Shown here: piece after piece, positions 42,373 through 55,585 of the stretch | Layout of the letters: every line of letters begins with the position of its first letter | Position numbering within the stretch: the first letter of the stretch is position 1 | Assembly: GCF_051106095.1 (NCBI RefSeq) | Contig: NC_135789.1 | Location: forward strand, 21,695,764-21,759,763 | DNA: 64,000 nt | Reading direction: 5' to 3' | From: Pogona vitticeps | Taxonomy: Eukaryota > Chordata > Lepidosauria > Squamata > Agamidae | The notes under the pieces: generated by a model | What the model saw: the letters and a program-made list of their open reading frames with translations, nothing else | Databases searched by the model: none | Told to the model about the DNA's origin: nothing | Position numbers and translations under genes: made by a program

Positions 42373-42695
42373 AAAGGTAAAGGTTCTCCTTTGTCATGAA
42401 GTCCAGCCGTGTTTGAATCTAGTGGCCAGTGGCTCATCCCTGTTTGGAAAAACTAGCGTTTGTCTGTAGACACTTTCTGTGGTCACGTGGCCGGCATGAC
42501 TTAGACACGGAATGCCATCACTTTCCCACCAAAGTGGTACCTATTCATCAACTTGCATTTGTATGCTTTCGAATGACCAGGTTGGCAGGAGCTGGGACAA
42601 GCCACAAGAGCTCACCCTGTCGCGCAGATTCGAACGGCTGACCTTTGGATTGACAGCCTGGTGGCTCAGCCGTTTAACCTGCAGTGCTACCCGTG
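42373..42695 (-). mobile_element. Sauria-type SINE, copy 2
   Basis: Collinear with the copy at 14429 over its length (GTGGTCACGTGGCCGG and GGTTGGCAGGAGCTGGGACA blocks). tRNA-like head at the right (minus-strand box B CGTTCGAATCTG). 3' end at the left. Confidence 0.8.
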
Positions 42696-45600
42696 TCTCT
42701 GACTTTCTCGCTGTTAGGGATAATGCTATCCTGGGTGAAATTTAGCACTGCAATAATGCCATTTTTGCAGTGCTAAATGGTGTCATTCCTCTGCTCCTTC
42801 AGAGAGAAAACAAGGACTTAAGAACCAGCCTTCCGACTTGCGCGCTTTCTTTTCCGGCTGGCCTAATTAAGGCCAGAATCCCTTGATCTGCGATTCACTT
42901 CCCGAAGAAACCAAGAGATGGGGCCAGTGGCTTTCCTGTATTCAGTCTACGCCACCAGTAAAGGCACGGTGAAAGGAAACGAAAAGCGTCACTGTGATTC
43001 CCAAGCAATAGATAACTCATGCGTGATTTAAAAAATAATAATAATAAAAGGAGAGAGGGAGACATTTTAATATCCAAAAGCATATTTATTCAAGGATTAA
43101 GTCAAATATGCGGCAGGCACCTATCAGAAAGAATTGCTGCAGAAAAGTGGAAAAAAGGTCACCTGAAATTTCCAAATAGGGACGTTGCGTTAACTCCTAG
43201 CCTGCAGCCTTCTTCTTTGGTGGCTGATGAAAGAAGACAATTGCAAGTCTGGGAAAATTAGTCCTTCCAGTGGTCTTTAACCCTACAAAACCAGGATTGG
43301 CAACACTGCTGGGGTGCCCCAGATTTTTCATTTCGTCAAGCCGATGATGCCACCCGTCCAGCCGTCTCGGCTGCCTCGGAGCTCCCTCGCTGTGATTTTT
43401 GCAGGGCCGAATGGACACCAAATTCTCTTACCGGTTTTCTATCTCGTTGCGAGCAATCCTTGTAATTTTGACCCAGTTTTCCTGACCAAGCGAAAACTAA
43501 AAATCATGTTGGACTTTTTTTCCCCCACTTGGGTAGACAGTTTGGGAGAGATTGGCCTGGATTTCTGCCCATCACAAGGTGTTATTTTGCTTTGGGATTG
43601 CAAGAAGAGGATTAGGTAGCGGTGTGGAGGGACAGCACCACATTTGCCAGCTTGATAGAACCTCCATGTGCAAAGACAGTCTACCAGAGGGTGGTTTCTG
43701 TTGTTTTCCTTGTCTGACTTGCAAGCCTGTCACAGAAGCAACCCAGCTGGATGTTCCTGGAGAAAAGTGCATGGGCCTTATCAGGAAAGGAGCACAACGC
43801 TGGCGTACAGGTTCTTTCATAATCAGACATAAAACTGATGTGGATGAATAAACCGAAGTTCAATCCAGGCTGGGAACAGGGATGCAGCCTGTGTTGGTAG
43901 GATTTCACCACTACCATCCCTGCCCCGCAAAAGTCAGATTTGCAGCTTGGGTGCATTTCTGGATTGAGCTGACCCCTCAAGGTTAGATAAAGGAGCCCCT
44001 GGCATCGACGTCTATCCATGCAGCTTCGCTCGCAGCGATTGTTTGACTTTCTAAGTAAAACAGGAGCAAGAAAAAGCAGGAAGTCACAGCAGGAAAAGAA
44101 GGAAAGGGGCCTAAGAATACCAATCTACATGTGGATCTAGAAAAGACAGAAGGGGAGAACATGCATAGCCCACTTGTCTGTCTTTTCCACTTTGCCCATT
44201 GGTTCACTTGCTACATGTGTTGGTGGTGTATTTTTCCATCACTGTCAAGGCCTCCCAGCCCATCTTTTGTGGCACTTTACATTTAGACTGCTTTAATCAT
44301 CATCTCATTGTCTTCCAACCTGGCTTTTCATTCTGTTGAACCAACGTTCTGCTGGTCTGTTTGCTTCACATCTATCAACACACTTTTTTCTGTGCGAGAC
44401 CTGTGTTTTTGTTGTACTGTGATCAACAAAGGGGGAAAAAGCAACCTTTAGCAAGCTAAAAAAGGTTTGAAAAAGATGCAAAACACAAGGGTTTGGATGC
44501 ACAGCAACTACATCCTTGATGGGAGTCGAAAGCCATGGAGACTAGTAAACAAGAGGAAACAACCTTTTCAACAGAGTTTTCTTTCAACAAAAAGTGACTG
44601 CTTTAGAATGGAGCTGTATGTTGTGGATTTATTTATTTTTAGCACTGTCCAGTTGCTGGAGCTCAGAGCATCGGATGAAGGCCCAGGAAACATTTACACC
44701 CTTGAAAAATCCATTTAAAAGTCAAGAAACACCTCGCTTTCATTTGGCTACTCCCCAGTTTCCAAAACCTTTTGATTTCTTCCAGGAAAGTCTATTGGCA
44801 ACCTTTCCCTTGGTGAAGAGGAGGAGAAAGTAGTTTCAGAGAGAGAAGTAGGAAGGAAGGCAGCTTCAGAGTATTAGTCTGCATGTAGAGCTAGAAAAGT
44901 CCGAAGACGGCAATGTTTCTGCTTTCTGCCTGTTGGCATCCCCTGCTGGCATCTGTCTCATGGGCTGGGGCTTGATTTCCCCCACCATCCCAAGCTTCCA
45001 ACCTGCTGGAACCCGCTTCTCTACCCAAATGTCGGGATTCGAACCCAGATCTTCCCATCCCCAGCACTGCATTGGCTCTCGTTCACAGTTTTGCTTGTGT
45101 TTTGAGTCATAGCTTTTCCTGTATCTTTTCTTTTCCCATCTCATCCCTGGTGTGTTTTCTTTTTAATTTTTTGAGCAATCATCATGGGCGGGTGGGGGGC
45201 GCTTTGTTACTCTACCCATCTAATTTCTGTCCCATACCCACTACCGTTGCTTTTAAGATGACTCCAACATTAATCCTGTTTTTCTTCCTTCCTCCTATAA
45301 GGTCTCTTTCAGCGACACGCCGACTAGATCCATTTACCTCAATTTGACTTGCTCTGCTGGGGGTGGGTGGGTGGGCTGATGTCCCACAATTCAGTTACAT
45401 GATGGATGGAGGTGAAGTGCGCAGCATGCCAGGGAGCTAGAAAGCACACTGGGCTTTTCTAGATCTACATGCAGACTGATACTCCAAGGCTTCCTTCTTT
45501 CTTTTCTCTGTCTCTGTCTCTCTCTCTCTCTCTCTCTCTGAAGTGTGTAGCATGCCAGTGACTAGGCGTGAAGGAGGCTCTGTGGAGTGGAGAATATGGG

Positions 45601-45920
45601 ATTTGTAATCTAAGAAATCTGAAAATCCCCTCCCACCAGCCTTCCCTGGCTACACACTGCTGCCTTTAGCTTGTGTGTTCCCGATTCTCAGTTCCTCCTG
45701 CAGCGTCACAGCCCCTGTCCCCGTCCTGGAAAATATCTGCAAGTCGGGATGTACATGATTAGCAGCTGCCGAGAGATGGCAAAGAACTGACAGCGGGTTG
45801 GAGGCAGGATGAAGGATGGTTTAATTACCGTCCAAGAGAGAGCGCCGAGCTCACACGTCAAGGGGACAAGATAAAAAACCCTTGCCTACTATCGGCATGC
45901 AGATATGAGAATATTCAGGA
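42696..45920. other. Unrecognised intergenic sequence with a short dispersed motif
   Basis: A motif close to GTCTGCATGTAGATCTAGAA occurs at about 44127-44146 (diverged) and 44880-44899, and inverted at about 45454-45473. A CT-rich microsatellite is at 45507-45539. No gene recognised. Confidence 0.45.
45507..45539. repeat. (CT)n microsatellite
   Basis: Slightly interrupted dinucleotide tract. Confidence 0.9.
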
Positions 45921-45921
45921 T

Positions 45922-46846
45922 CTCTTTTTTTCTCCTCTCCTGCTGATTGTTCCATTTGTTCTGCTTCCTGGAAATCAAGAGAGAAAGTGCCATTATTAAT
46001 ATGGATGCGTTCTCCATTATGGCTTGAAAAAGTCACTCTCCCCCCCCCCCATGATCACTAAAAATATATATCTTTTTGTAAAATAAGGGACACGTTAGCC
46101 CCTAAAAAGGGAAAAGGTTCAGCTATTAATGTTATTAATATGTTATGGTATATTTTATCTGATATTAGCAATGTCATTAACAGGGCCCTTAAGGGAGTAA
46201 TATATATATATTTAGAAGACAGAACAATACCTAGCTCACTCTCTTAGTCTAAGACTCGGGGGTAGAAAACAGGCCAATTTCTAGGGTAGAAAGGACCACT
46301 GGCTTCATCATCCGCTGAGACATGCAGAGCTGGAAGGGACCCTGTGGATGATCACGTTAGCCTGTCAAGGAGGCCCAGTGGGGAATTGAACTCCCAACCT
46401 CTGGCTCTTTTTTTCTCCTCTCCTGCTGATTGTTCCATTTGTTCTGCTTCCTGGAAATCAAGAGAGAAAGTGCCATTATTAATATGGATGCGTTCTCCAT
46501 TATGGCTTGAAAAAGTCACTCTTCCCCCCCCCCCCCATGATCACTAAAAAAAAATATATATCTTTTTGTAAAATAAGGGACACGTTAGCCCCTAAAAAGG
46601 GAAAAGGTTCAGCTATTAATGTTATTAATATGTTATGGTATATATATATATAGAAGACAGAACAATACCTAGCTCACTCTCTTAGTCTAAGACTCGGGGG
46701 TAGAAAACAGGCCAATTTCTAGGGTAGAAAGGACCACTGGCTTCATCATCCGCTGAGACATGCAGAGCTGGAAGGGACCCTGTGGATGATCACGTTAGCC
46801 TGTCAAGGAGGCCCAGTGGGGAATTGAACTCCCAACCTCTGGCTCT
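45922..46846. repeat. Tandem duplication, two units of about 485 and 440 bp
   Basis: The unit starting CTCTTTTTTTCTCCTCTCCT at 45922 restarts at 46405. The units are nearly identical apart from one gap of about 45 bp near the ATATAT run and poly-C length. Both ends carry CTCT, suggesting junction microhomology. Confidence 0.93.
46316..46408 (-). mobile_element. tRNA-CR1 SINE cut at the duplication junction
   Basis: GAGCTGGAAGGGACCCTGTG to GGGAATTGAACTCCCAACC is the SINE tail and box B in reverse; the head is cut where the second unit begins. Confidence 0.7.
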
Positions 46847-46868
46847 GCAGCCAGAGACCTAAATCACA
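46755..46868 (-). mobile_element. tRNA-CR1 SINE, duplicate with fuller head
   Basis: Same sequence as 46316-46408 but continuing through GGCTCTGCAGCCAGAGACC, so this junction is the ancestral one. Confidence 0.72.
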
Positions 46869-46898
46869 AGCTGCCCAGCAGTTCTTCTTGGTGGTAAT

Positions 46899-46945
46899 TA
46901 GTTACAAATAACTAGTTACAAGTAACTAGTTACAAGTAACTAGTT
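46899..46945. repeat. Short tandem repeat of TAGTTACAAGTAAC
   Basis: About three copies of a 14-bp unit. Confidence 0.8.
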
Positions 46946-47082
46946 GCTCAAAATATTAATGGATAGTTATTTGTTGTGAACTTTTAAAGGAATTGTTGCT
47001 TAATGAAGGATGACATAGCAGCTTTTGTAAGATAATAAGTACTTAGTGACCCAAACACTCACTTGTTAAAAGGCCACTTCGC

Positions 47083-47183
47083 TCACAACCACCTTGAGAG
47101 GTAGTTGTAGCAGAGACCATGTGAGACTGTGACCAGAGTCAACCAGGCGCTGTGCCGGAATGCGAACTAGGGTCTCCTAAGTT
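47083..47183 (-). mobile_element. MIR-like SINE
   Basis: CTCACAACCACCTTGAGAGG, GACCAGAGTCAACCAGGCGC and ATGCGAACTAGGGTCTCC fit the family order. Confidence 0.5.
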
Positions 47184-47934
47184 CTCCAAAAGTAACTAAA
47201 AGGAATTCTTTTAGCTCCTGTTTAAGAAACAGGAATGCAATTTTAACAGCAATTCTGTTAAAATGTAACTAAATGTTTTTTTTTAAAAAAAGAGGGATCA
47301 AACTCACAACCAACCAAACAAAAAAGATTATTAATGTATCACTGCTGCTTTGAAAGAAAAATAACAACAGAGACTACTTTTCATTCCCTTTGAGATACAG
47401 GATTATAAATAATTGCTTTTAAAATGTATCTTTAATTGTAACTAAGCTTTTGAGACCTGGCAACTACAACTGTAACTAATTGGGTGTTGTTTTTAAGGAT
47501 GAATATTCCCAGTCTCAGATATAAGGTGTAGAAATCATAGATGCTCTCAAATGCTTTCTACAGAAATAATTACTGCTAGAAATTGGTTTATTAGGAGAGG
47601 GGGGGGGAACAGACACCAAACCAAAGAAATGAAAATTATTAATTCCAGCTTTGAAAAGGAGGTGAGTTAATTCAAAATGGAAGAAGCTAAATGTCATTTT
47701 GGAAGTCTTGGCATTATGGAGATCTGGTCAATGTTTCTGTAACCAAAGTCATCCAGTGATCACCAGAGAAATGTGAATAATTAGGAATGTAAGAAAGAAT
47801 CTGGCGTCCTGCATGACACCATCTGTTCTGTTTCAGGTAACACTGTCCTGCCTTCAAAGACGGCTGGCTGCTTTGTTAGAGGATTTAAAAATATGTTGCT
47901 CTTCTGCCTAATAGCTGCTGATGTCCCGGATTGC
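47184..47934. other. Unrecognised AT-rich sequence
   Basis: No gene or repeat recognised. Confidence 0.4.
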
Positions 47935-48075
47935 CAGGAATTTATTTAATCCCGCTTTAAAGCTGTCTCAGTTGGCAACCAACGTGACATCTTGTGGCAG
48001 TGAGTTCCACAGTGTTAACACTGCACTGTCTGAGGAAAGACTTCTGCCTCTCATCATCAGACTTTAGTGGGCAGC
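47935..48075 (-). mobile_element. CR1-like LINE fragment
   Basis: AACGTGACATCTTGTGGCAG and GTGAGTTCCACAGTG, shared with the fragment at 17095. Confidence 0.55.
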
Positions 48076-49519
48076 CTAATTTCTGATTTTATGGAAAAGG
48101 GAGGGGAAAATGGACATCTTCACATTCTCCACTGCATTGCGTGATTTCATACACATACACCCTGATGTGACTCAGTGGATGCCGGTGACTCTAGTTTCGT
48201 AGGAATGGCAAAGCTGCTCCAAATCATAGTGTGAACTTCACAGGGGCTCTCTCTGAGGTGCTAAACAGCAGTCCCCCCCATTAGGACTCAGTGGTTTTGA
48301 CTGTTACTTCGGACGAAAACCCGAGCGGATTCATCACATGCCTTGGGAAGCCGAAGTTGCCCCCGCAAGCGCTGTTGTTACTGATTGTCTTCCCTGCTAC
48401 AAAAAAAAAAAGGCTCCAAAAATTGGCAAATCATCTTCTTTTTGAAATTCTGGCTGGCTCTTTTTCACACCGGCAGCCTCTGTTTTCGAGATCTGGAGAC
48501 TAGAATGGTCACCCAGGGAAAAAAAAAACAAAAGAATTCCATGTACAGTTTTTTTCACCATTGATTTAAGTCTGGGACAGTTCTAATTTCTTTTCCTAAG
48601 GATCCCATTTTTCCACAATCTTTTTTTCACAGACACCTCACCGCACTCTCCCAGAACGCCCGGTGTCGCCCAGCTAGGTCAAAGAGAGAGAGAGAGATTT
48701 AAGATCCGTCTTTGTTCCCAACTAGTTCAGGGATGATTTGTCATCTTGACAGTTTTTGCCTCTCCCTCTCTCTGCCCGTGGAGGGATACAGCCGGCCTGC
48801 AAGCTCCTGTATTTCCTGTCAACCCTGGATGGCCCTCGCATCTCCTCCTCGTTGGCTTCTTAATAAAGCGGAAACTCTCATGTCTTTTAGAGGGTCCATC
48901 ATGGAGTGTGGATAATGGGCTTTGGAATAAACTGATGAATTTATGGGAAATTCTTTATTTTTAAAAGGAGGGGAAGAAGGAAAGGGGGTCCTGTTATTCC
49001 TGAGAAATTGCTGATTGCCCACTCCCAACAGGCTCCAGACCTGTGGCATGAAAAGCACATGTTGTATTCTCTGCTGTTCATCTAGGCCTGAATCCATTTA
49101 GCCTACGGCCGAGTCAGCATAGTTAGCATGGTATAGTATGGTCTGTATCTACGTGAATTGAACCCAATTTGTTCACAGTGTTGTCGTCTTGCTCGGTTTT
49201 GCTTTTTGCGTTCAGCTTCCCTTATCCCTCAAAGCCTCCCAGATCCTTAAATGATGTGTGAGCTCCCAGGGGGGTGGGGGGGTGGAGTGTGTGGAGGACC
49301 AGACCATTAACATTTAAAAAACCTGCCTTGCGCCTTTTTTTTTTTTGAGCCCACAGGGAGAGCGGGTGATATAAATCAAAGGGATGGATGAATAAATAAA
49401 AGCTGTCAGGATCAAATCCCTCGGATCCAGCCGAACCTCCCTGATCTGAGCCGGGTTTGCACCAACCGGAATGATCACTGGTCCTTGTAAACAGAAAATG
49501 GGTTTATTAATAATGATAA

Positions 49520-49603
49520 TAATTATAGAAATGCAGCGCTGGGAGGGACGCTATGGATCTTGAATCCAGTCCCTGTCAAGGAGGCCCAGAAGGGGATTTA
49601 ACA
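49520..49603 (-). mobile_element. Partial tRNA-CR1 SINE
   Basis: GAAATGCAGCGCTGGGAGGG and CCTGTCAAGGAGGCCCAGAA match the tail and middle of the copies at 46 kb. Confidence 0.6.
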
Positions 49604-50383
49604 AGGATAGCCCCGCAAACCTTCGCAACACCACATTTTGAATAAATCTTATTTTTCTGGTCAGCTTTCCTCCCTCTCCAGTTCTCCCACTCGTACACGG
49701 CAATTGTCTCATAACTGAAAACAGCATTCCCACATCTGCCTTGGGTAGCAAAATATTTTGGGTCATCCCATCCTGAAGAACTGAAGGCTTAAAAATCTAA
49801 TTTTTCAAACCCTGCCTATCCAGAAACATCAGCTCTTAGGTTTACCACCTTCCCCCCCCCCCCCCAGTCCAAAACTCTTTATCCTGTGACCAACTGATAT
49901 TAGGGGTTGATCTTGACACTGAAAGCTGCAGCTATTGAGGTTGTGGGTCCTGCAGATGGAGAAAACTACATTTTAATTGGTTTTTCCGAGGGGGGGAAGG
50001 GTTAAAATAATAAATGTCTTCCTGTTTGGGATGGAAAGGTTTTTGAAAGGTGCAAACGGAGGAAGAAGCAACCCATACGGTTTGACCGCCACCCCATCCT
50101 TAATCTGAAAAAGGACTCAAGTTTTTGTACATTAAAAAAAAAATCCTCCTGTTGAACTTTACTTCCTTGACATGTTTCTGCCTGGAACGAACCTCCTTTT
50201 TTCCTCTTTCTCCTTTGCTTGCTGCAGAACAGATGCTTTAAGAGGGAAGTGAACAGTTTTCCTCTCCAAACCATTCAAGTCAGTGGTTCTTGAATGGCAT
50301 GCCCCAGGGTATCACGAAACCCAGCCAGGGGTGCTGTGGAATCCTCAGAGTACTTGCACGGAATCCATGGATGGATGGATGGA

Positions 50384-50446
50384 TGCTCCGTTTTTTGGAG
50401 CAAAAATTAATATAAGACTCTGACTTAATTTCAGGGAAACGCAGTA
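50384..50446. mobile_element. Fragment of the AAAATAAG-type MITE
   Basis: TTTTTGGAGCAAAAATTAAT and TTTCAGGGAAAC match the right-hand part of the element at 25657. Confidence 0.55.
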
Positions 50447-50475
50447 GATAAGTAAATGGTTAGACAGACAGGGAC

Positions 50476-51424
<949 letters not shown>

Positions 51425-51542
51425 TGCTGCATAGATCTCTGGCTGTAGAGCCCAAGGTTGGGAGTTCGATTCCCCACTGGGCCTCCCAGACAGGGGCTGG
51501 ACTGGATGACCCCACAGGGTCCCTTCCAGCTCTGGCATTCTA
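51425..51542 (+). mobile_element. tRNA-CR1 SINE
   Basis: Head with GGTTGGGAGTTCGATTCC (box B), then GGGGCTGGACTGGATGACCC and GGTCCCTTCCAGCTCTGGCA. The best-preserved copy in the window. Confidence 0.8.
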
Positions 51543-51780
51543 AGCTTATAAAAGCCCACAGTCTCGCAGGCCTGTGCTTCAGTCCATCTTTGGACAGTGT
51601 ATTTAAAATTCCATTTAAAAAGCAGCCGATTCTGCCTCTCCGATACCCGAGATTAAAAAGCCCATGATGTGTTTCCAAGCTGCTTTGACCTTCTGCTCCG
51701 TCTTCTGATTGCCCGTGAGAGCCAAATGTTTTAAACAGGTCCAGACTCTTTGAAAGAGATGCAGCTGGGGGGGGGGGGGC

Positions 51781-51783
<3 letters not shown>

Positions 51784-51821
<38 letters not shown>
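51784..51821. repeat. (GA)19 microsatellite
   Basis: Pure dinucleotide tract preceded by a G run. Confidence 0.97.
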
Positions 51822-51824
<3 letters not shown>

Positions 51825-51944
51825 ATGGATGGCTCTGTTGGTTTCCCAGAAGCTCTGCTCGTTTGCTCAACACACACATGGGATCGCAAAGTTGCAGGTG
51901 GAAAGTTGCGGTTTGGCATGATTGGAACGCAGGACATTGTGTGC

Positions 51945-52640
51945 ATTTTTTCTCAGAAGCTTTATTAGAGAAATTAGCAACCCAGGATTTTCTGTTGCAG
52001 AGTTTTGCATTTCTGATAAAGCTACTTTTTGCTACATAGTAGAAGTACAGAGATCCACAGAAGAAAATAGCTACAAGTTCCCTATATAGTCCACCCCTTT
52101 CATGTTAATTGGCACTTAAAGTCTCAATAACTTATTCTAAGACCTTTGTTGGAAAGAGAATAAATAAATATATATAAATATAAATATAAATATATAAATA
52201 AACTACAGACTTTCTTTACTGCACACATACTTAACAACCAACTGAACAGATCAACAGCAAATAACAGCCACCAATAGAGGAAGAGAAGGAAAAAGAACAC
52301 CAACAGAGAGGCCAGGCTGTCTTTGAATTCAAAGGCTGGAAGGAATGATTGGTCAGTGCTGGATAGATAATCATCCTAGCCAAAAAAAGTCCCTCCTAGT
52401 CAAACAAACTGCAGGCGGCATTTGAGGTTGCAAATAAAACTCCAACATTTTCAAGGAATTAATGAAAAAAACATGGTTTCAGATCTGTGAAAACAGTACC
52501 AGTTCTCTTATGTTTAAATCTAGAGATAGCCATAATGTTCTTCTCACCACAGACTCACTGTGGTTATTCTATCCATTGTGCTGTTTATTTTTCCAGTGTA
52601 AGCATCCTTTCCAACAATAAACACGTCATTTCCCAGAGCA
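51945..52640. other. Unrecognised AT-rich sequence
   Basis: Includes an ATAAATATA-rich stretch (about 52160-52205). It may be part of an old mobile element, but no diagnostic feature was found. Confidence 0.35.
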
Positions 52641-52647
52641 AGTTAGT

Positions 52648-52822
52648 AGACTCCTGTTCCAAAAGTGCAGTGAATCCATTCCAGGTTTTAGCTGTCCTTT
52701 ACAGATGTTATCAAAGACCCTGCATCCTATCTCTCAAATAGGTTTGTTACCTTTGATAATGCCTGCAAAGTGCAGAGCAAAACTTGAAGTGGATTCACAG
52801 CATCTTTGAAACTGGAGTCACC
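52648..52822. repeat. Imperfect hairpin, arms of about 75-85 bp
   Basis: 52648-52737 and 52743-52822 are inverse copies, roughly 75% identical by eye, sharing GTGAATCCA and TTATCAAAG in inverted orientation with almost no loop. Confidence 0.7.
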
Positions 52823-53194
52823 ATTTCCCACTAGCTGTTCATTTTTAGACGAAACAAAATTAGAAGTAGAATTCCAGAAAGGAGAAGTGGCCATTTTAAA
52901 AAAAGGAACAATCACATGTTCAGGGGCTAATGCCACCCATGATGGGTCTTGAGGTTCTTCTACTACCCTAAATGGAAGCTGGTGGCAACTCTAGTGTCGC
53001 AGGGCAATTGAACCCTCTCCAATTATAACCTGAACTTTAAAGGCACTCTCCAAGGTACTGAAAGTATGGAGGCGATAGGATTGGTTAGGTCCTATAAAGT
53101 TCGGACGAAAATCTAGAAGGGACGGGCCATTCCTCTTAAGATTGCCATTGTCAGCTGCCGTGCTAGATTTTAACCTTCAAAAATTCAGAACAGC

Positions 53195-53305
53195 GTATGT
53201 GCTTCACTTACCTTTACAACAACCCTCTGATGTAGCCGAGGTTAAGAGACAAGAGACTGGTCCATGATCATCCAATACATTTTTAGGCTGCAAGAGAGAC
53301 TTGAA
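53195..53305 (-). mobile_element. MIR-like SINE
   Basis: ACAACAACCCTCTGATGTAG, then GGTTAAGAGACAAGAGACTG and GAGAGACTTGAACCCAAAGT match the family core and box B in reverse. Confidence 0.5.
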
Positions 53306-53943
53306 CCCAAAGTCGTCTGGACAAAGGACAACCCTTTAATCTTCCCCCTAGTGCGAAAGCCCCACCCCATCCTTCAAGAGTCATCCTATTTAGGGTGGGT
53401 GTCCAGATCCTCGCCAAGATCTGTCTCCAGCAGCATCTCCCCTTACCTGAAAATCGATCACAGCCAAGTGGGCGAAACGCCAGCCAGTGCTCTTGGCTTC
53501 TCTCCTTCTGCTAAAGGAAATGAAAATTAATTACCGGCTGTTCACATTTGAATCCAGCTTGACGTTTTTGCCGTCCCTGCTATGTGTTTGCCGTTAAACC
53601 TCCCAACAACACAATCCCAGAGATGTGGACTGACTCATTGGTGGGGAAAACGGAAGACTTCCCCATAAATCCAGAATCTGCAGGAATTATGAGTATGCTG
53701 ACAAGTTTATTGTACTAAAAAAAAAAATCCATCCAGCAACATCACTATTTCTAATATTCATGGCAATCCCAGAAGCAGATTTCAGATGTAACAAGTCACC
53801 TTTGGGAGGTCTACAGTTCACATAATAACACATTTACCCACAAGAGAGGCTGGGTTTACCCTCTGCTATCCTCCCTTTTTACATCATCAGGTTAAACACT
53901 GGATTTGAGTTGATTTGTTGCTTTTCTTTCTTTTTGCGAAGGT
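53306..53943. other. Unrecognised intergenic sequence
   Basis: No gene or repeat recognised. Confidence 0.4.
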
Positions 53944-53957
53944 AAACTAGTGTTGGT

Positions 53958-54517
53958 GACAGCAGCCACGAAATCAAAAGATGCCTGCTTCTTGGGAGGA
54001 AAGCGATGACAAACCTAGACAGCATCTTAAAAAGCAGAGACATCACCTTGCTGACAAAGGTCAGCATAGTCAAAGCTAAAGTTTTTCCAGTAGTGATGTA
54101 TGGAAGTGAGAGCTGGACCATAAAGAAGGCTGACCGCCAAAGAATTGATGCTTTTGAATTGTGGTGCTGGAGGAGACTCTTGAGAGTCCCCTGGACTGCA
54201 AGGAGAACAAACCTATCCATTCTGAAGGAAATCAAACCTGAGTGCTCACTGGAAGGACAGATCCTGAAGCTGAGGCTCCAATCCTTTGGCCATCTCATGA
54301 GCAGACAAAACTCCTTGGAAAAGACCTTGATGTTAGGAAAGTGTGAAGGCAAGAGGAGAAGGGGACGACAGAGGACGAGATGGTTGGACAGTGTCATCGA
54401 AGCTACCAACATGAATTTGACCCAACTCCGGGAGGCCGTGGAAGACAGGAGGGCCTGGCGTGCTCTGGTCCATGGGGTCACGAAGAGTCGGACATGACTT
54501 AACGACTAAACAGCAAA
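53958..54517 (+). mobile_element. BovB LINE, 5'-truncated, with exact target duplication
   Basis: About 560 bp from the 3' end of BovB (RTE clade). An open frame at 54006-54497 keeps the reverse transcriptase C-terminus (VVMYGSESWTIKKADRQRID, FELWCWRRLLRVPWTARR, RWLDSVIEATNMNL, EDRRAWRALVHGVTKSRT). The 3' end has GAGTCGGACATGAC and a short A-rich tail. The flanking AACTAGTGTTGGT (53945-53957, and 54520-54532) is a perfect target-site duplication, so this insertion is fairly young. It is a fragment and cannot move by itself. Confidence 0.93.
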
Positions 54518-54532
54518 AAAACTAGTGTTGGT

Positions 54533-55379
54533 ATTAGGAGCTTTGAGAGTGATCCGATTTGTATTTTGTAATTTAATAACATAGTGGGTCTAACTATATT
54601 CACATCTGTCATTTCAGGGTGATCTTAATTTTCCACTGTTTTTCAGATGAAATATTAGCTGATGGGTCCCCACGTCTAGGAGAAAGGTAGCAGGTACGGT
54701 AAGTCCAATGGGTTCCCGTATTGGGAGAAAGGTAAGAAAGCAAATAAAATTGAAGTCTTCATCATTTGGGGTGTTTTCTTTGTACAATGGGAAATATATT
54801 AAGGATGGGATTTGAGGATTTTTTTTGGACTCCGAATCTCATGATTCTCCATTCTGGGAGATCACTCTGACAACAGCCCCCTAAATGTGGCTCGCCTGGG
54901 AGAAAGTTTATAAACTAGAAGGCCTTGAGACTTAGCTAGGCCTAGTTCTCTCCGATCTCTCTGCTGGTGCTCCACTTTTTTCTTTTTAAAAAGGGAATCC
55001 AATCAGACAGCAAGACTCCCCTAGAACAGAGCCCCCTCCCCACTCCAAAGTTGAATATGACCTGCTAAGGAAAAAAAATACTCCTGAGATGGTTGTCAAA
55101 TTTGAGTGCATAAATAAGTCATGATCAGCACATCTACTTAGCACATGTCAGCGCTTCAATGTGTGCACTACGTTTCCAGTTTCATCAGTTCGCGCACGTG
55201 TGTTTGCTCATGATGTGCCTGAGTTTACATCCATGTGTTTATCCCCCAGATTGGTTCTCATTCCCAACCTGAGGTCCATTTCAGAGCCCAGTAATGGAAG
55301 TCTTTGGTTTGGATTGGATGTCCCATTCTCCCCCAACCAGAAGGGCCAATGATTCACACTGGCTGGAAGAATTCTGGGC
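54533..55379. other. Unrecognised intergenic sequence
   Basis: No gene or repeat recognised. Confidence 0.4.
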
Positions 55380-55585
55380 CATATAGAATTTATAGAAGAT
55401 TCAAGTCAGGGAAGAGTTGAAAGCAGCAGGAAAAGAGGAGGACCAAATGTGAGATGGACCGCCTGCCTAAAGGAAGCCACAAGCTTGAGTTTAGAAGATC
55501 TGAGCAGACAGGATATTTGGAGCTTGCTCATTCATAGGATCACCATAAGTTGAGGCCGGTATGACTGCACCTAACAACAGTAACA
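55380..55585 (+). mobile_element. RTE-type LINE 3' end
   Basis: GAGGACCAAATGTGAGATGG, GGAAGCCACAAGCTTGAGTT and CACCATAAGTTGAGGCCGGT followed by AACAACAGTAAC. Forward copy of the family at 16262. Confidence 0.6.

Noticed and set aside
51945-52900. Possible old LTR fossil
   Set aside because: AT-rich and odd-looking, but I found no paired end repeats, primer site or coding remnant that would support such a call.
53879-54481. 200-residue minus-strand open frame over the BovB copy
   Set aside because: Antisense shadow of the reverse transcriptase frame on the plus strand.
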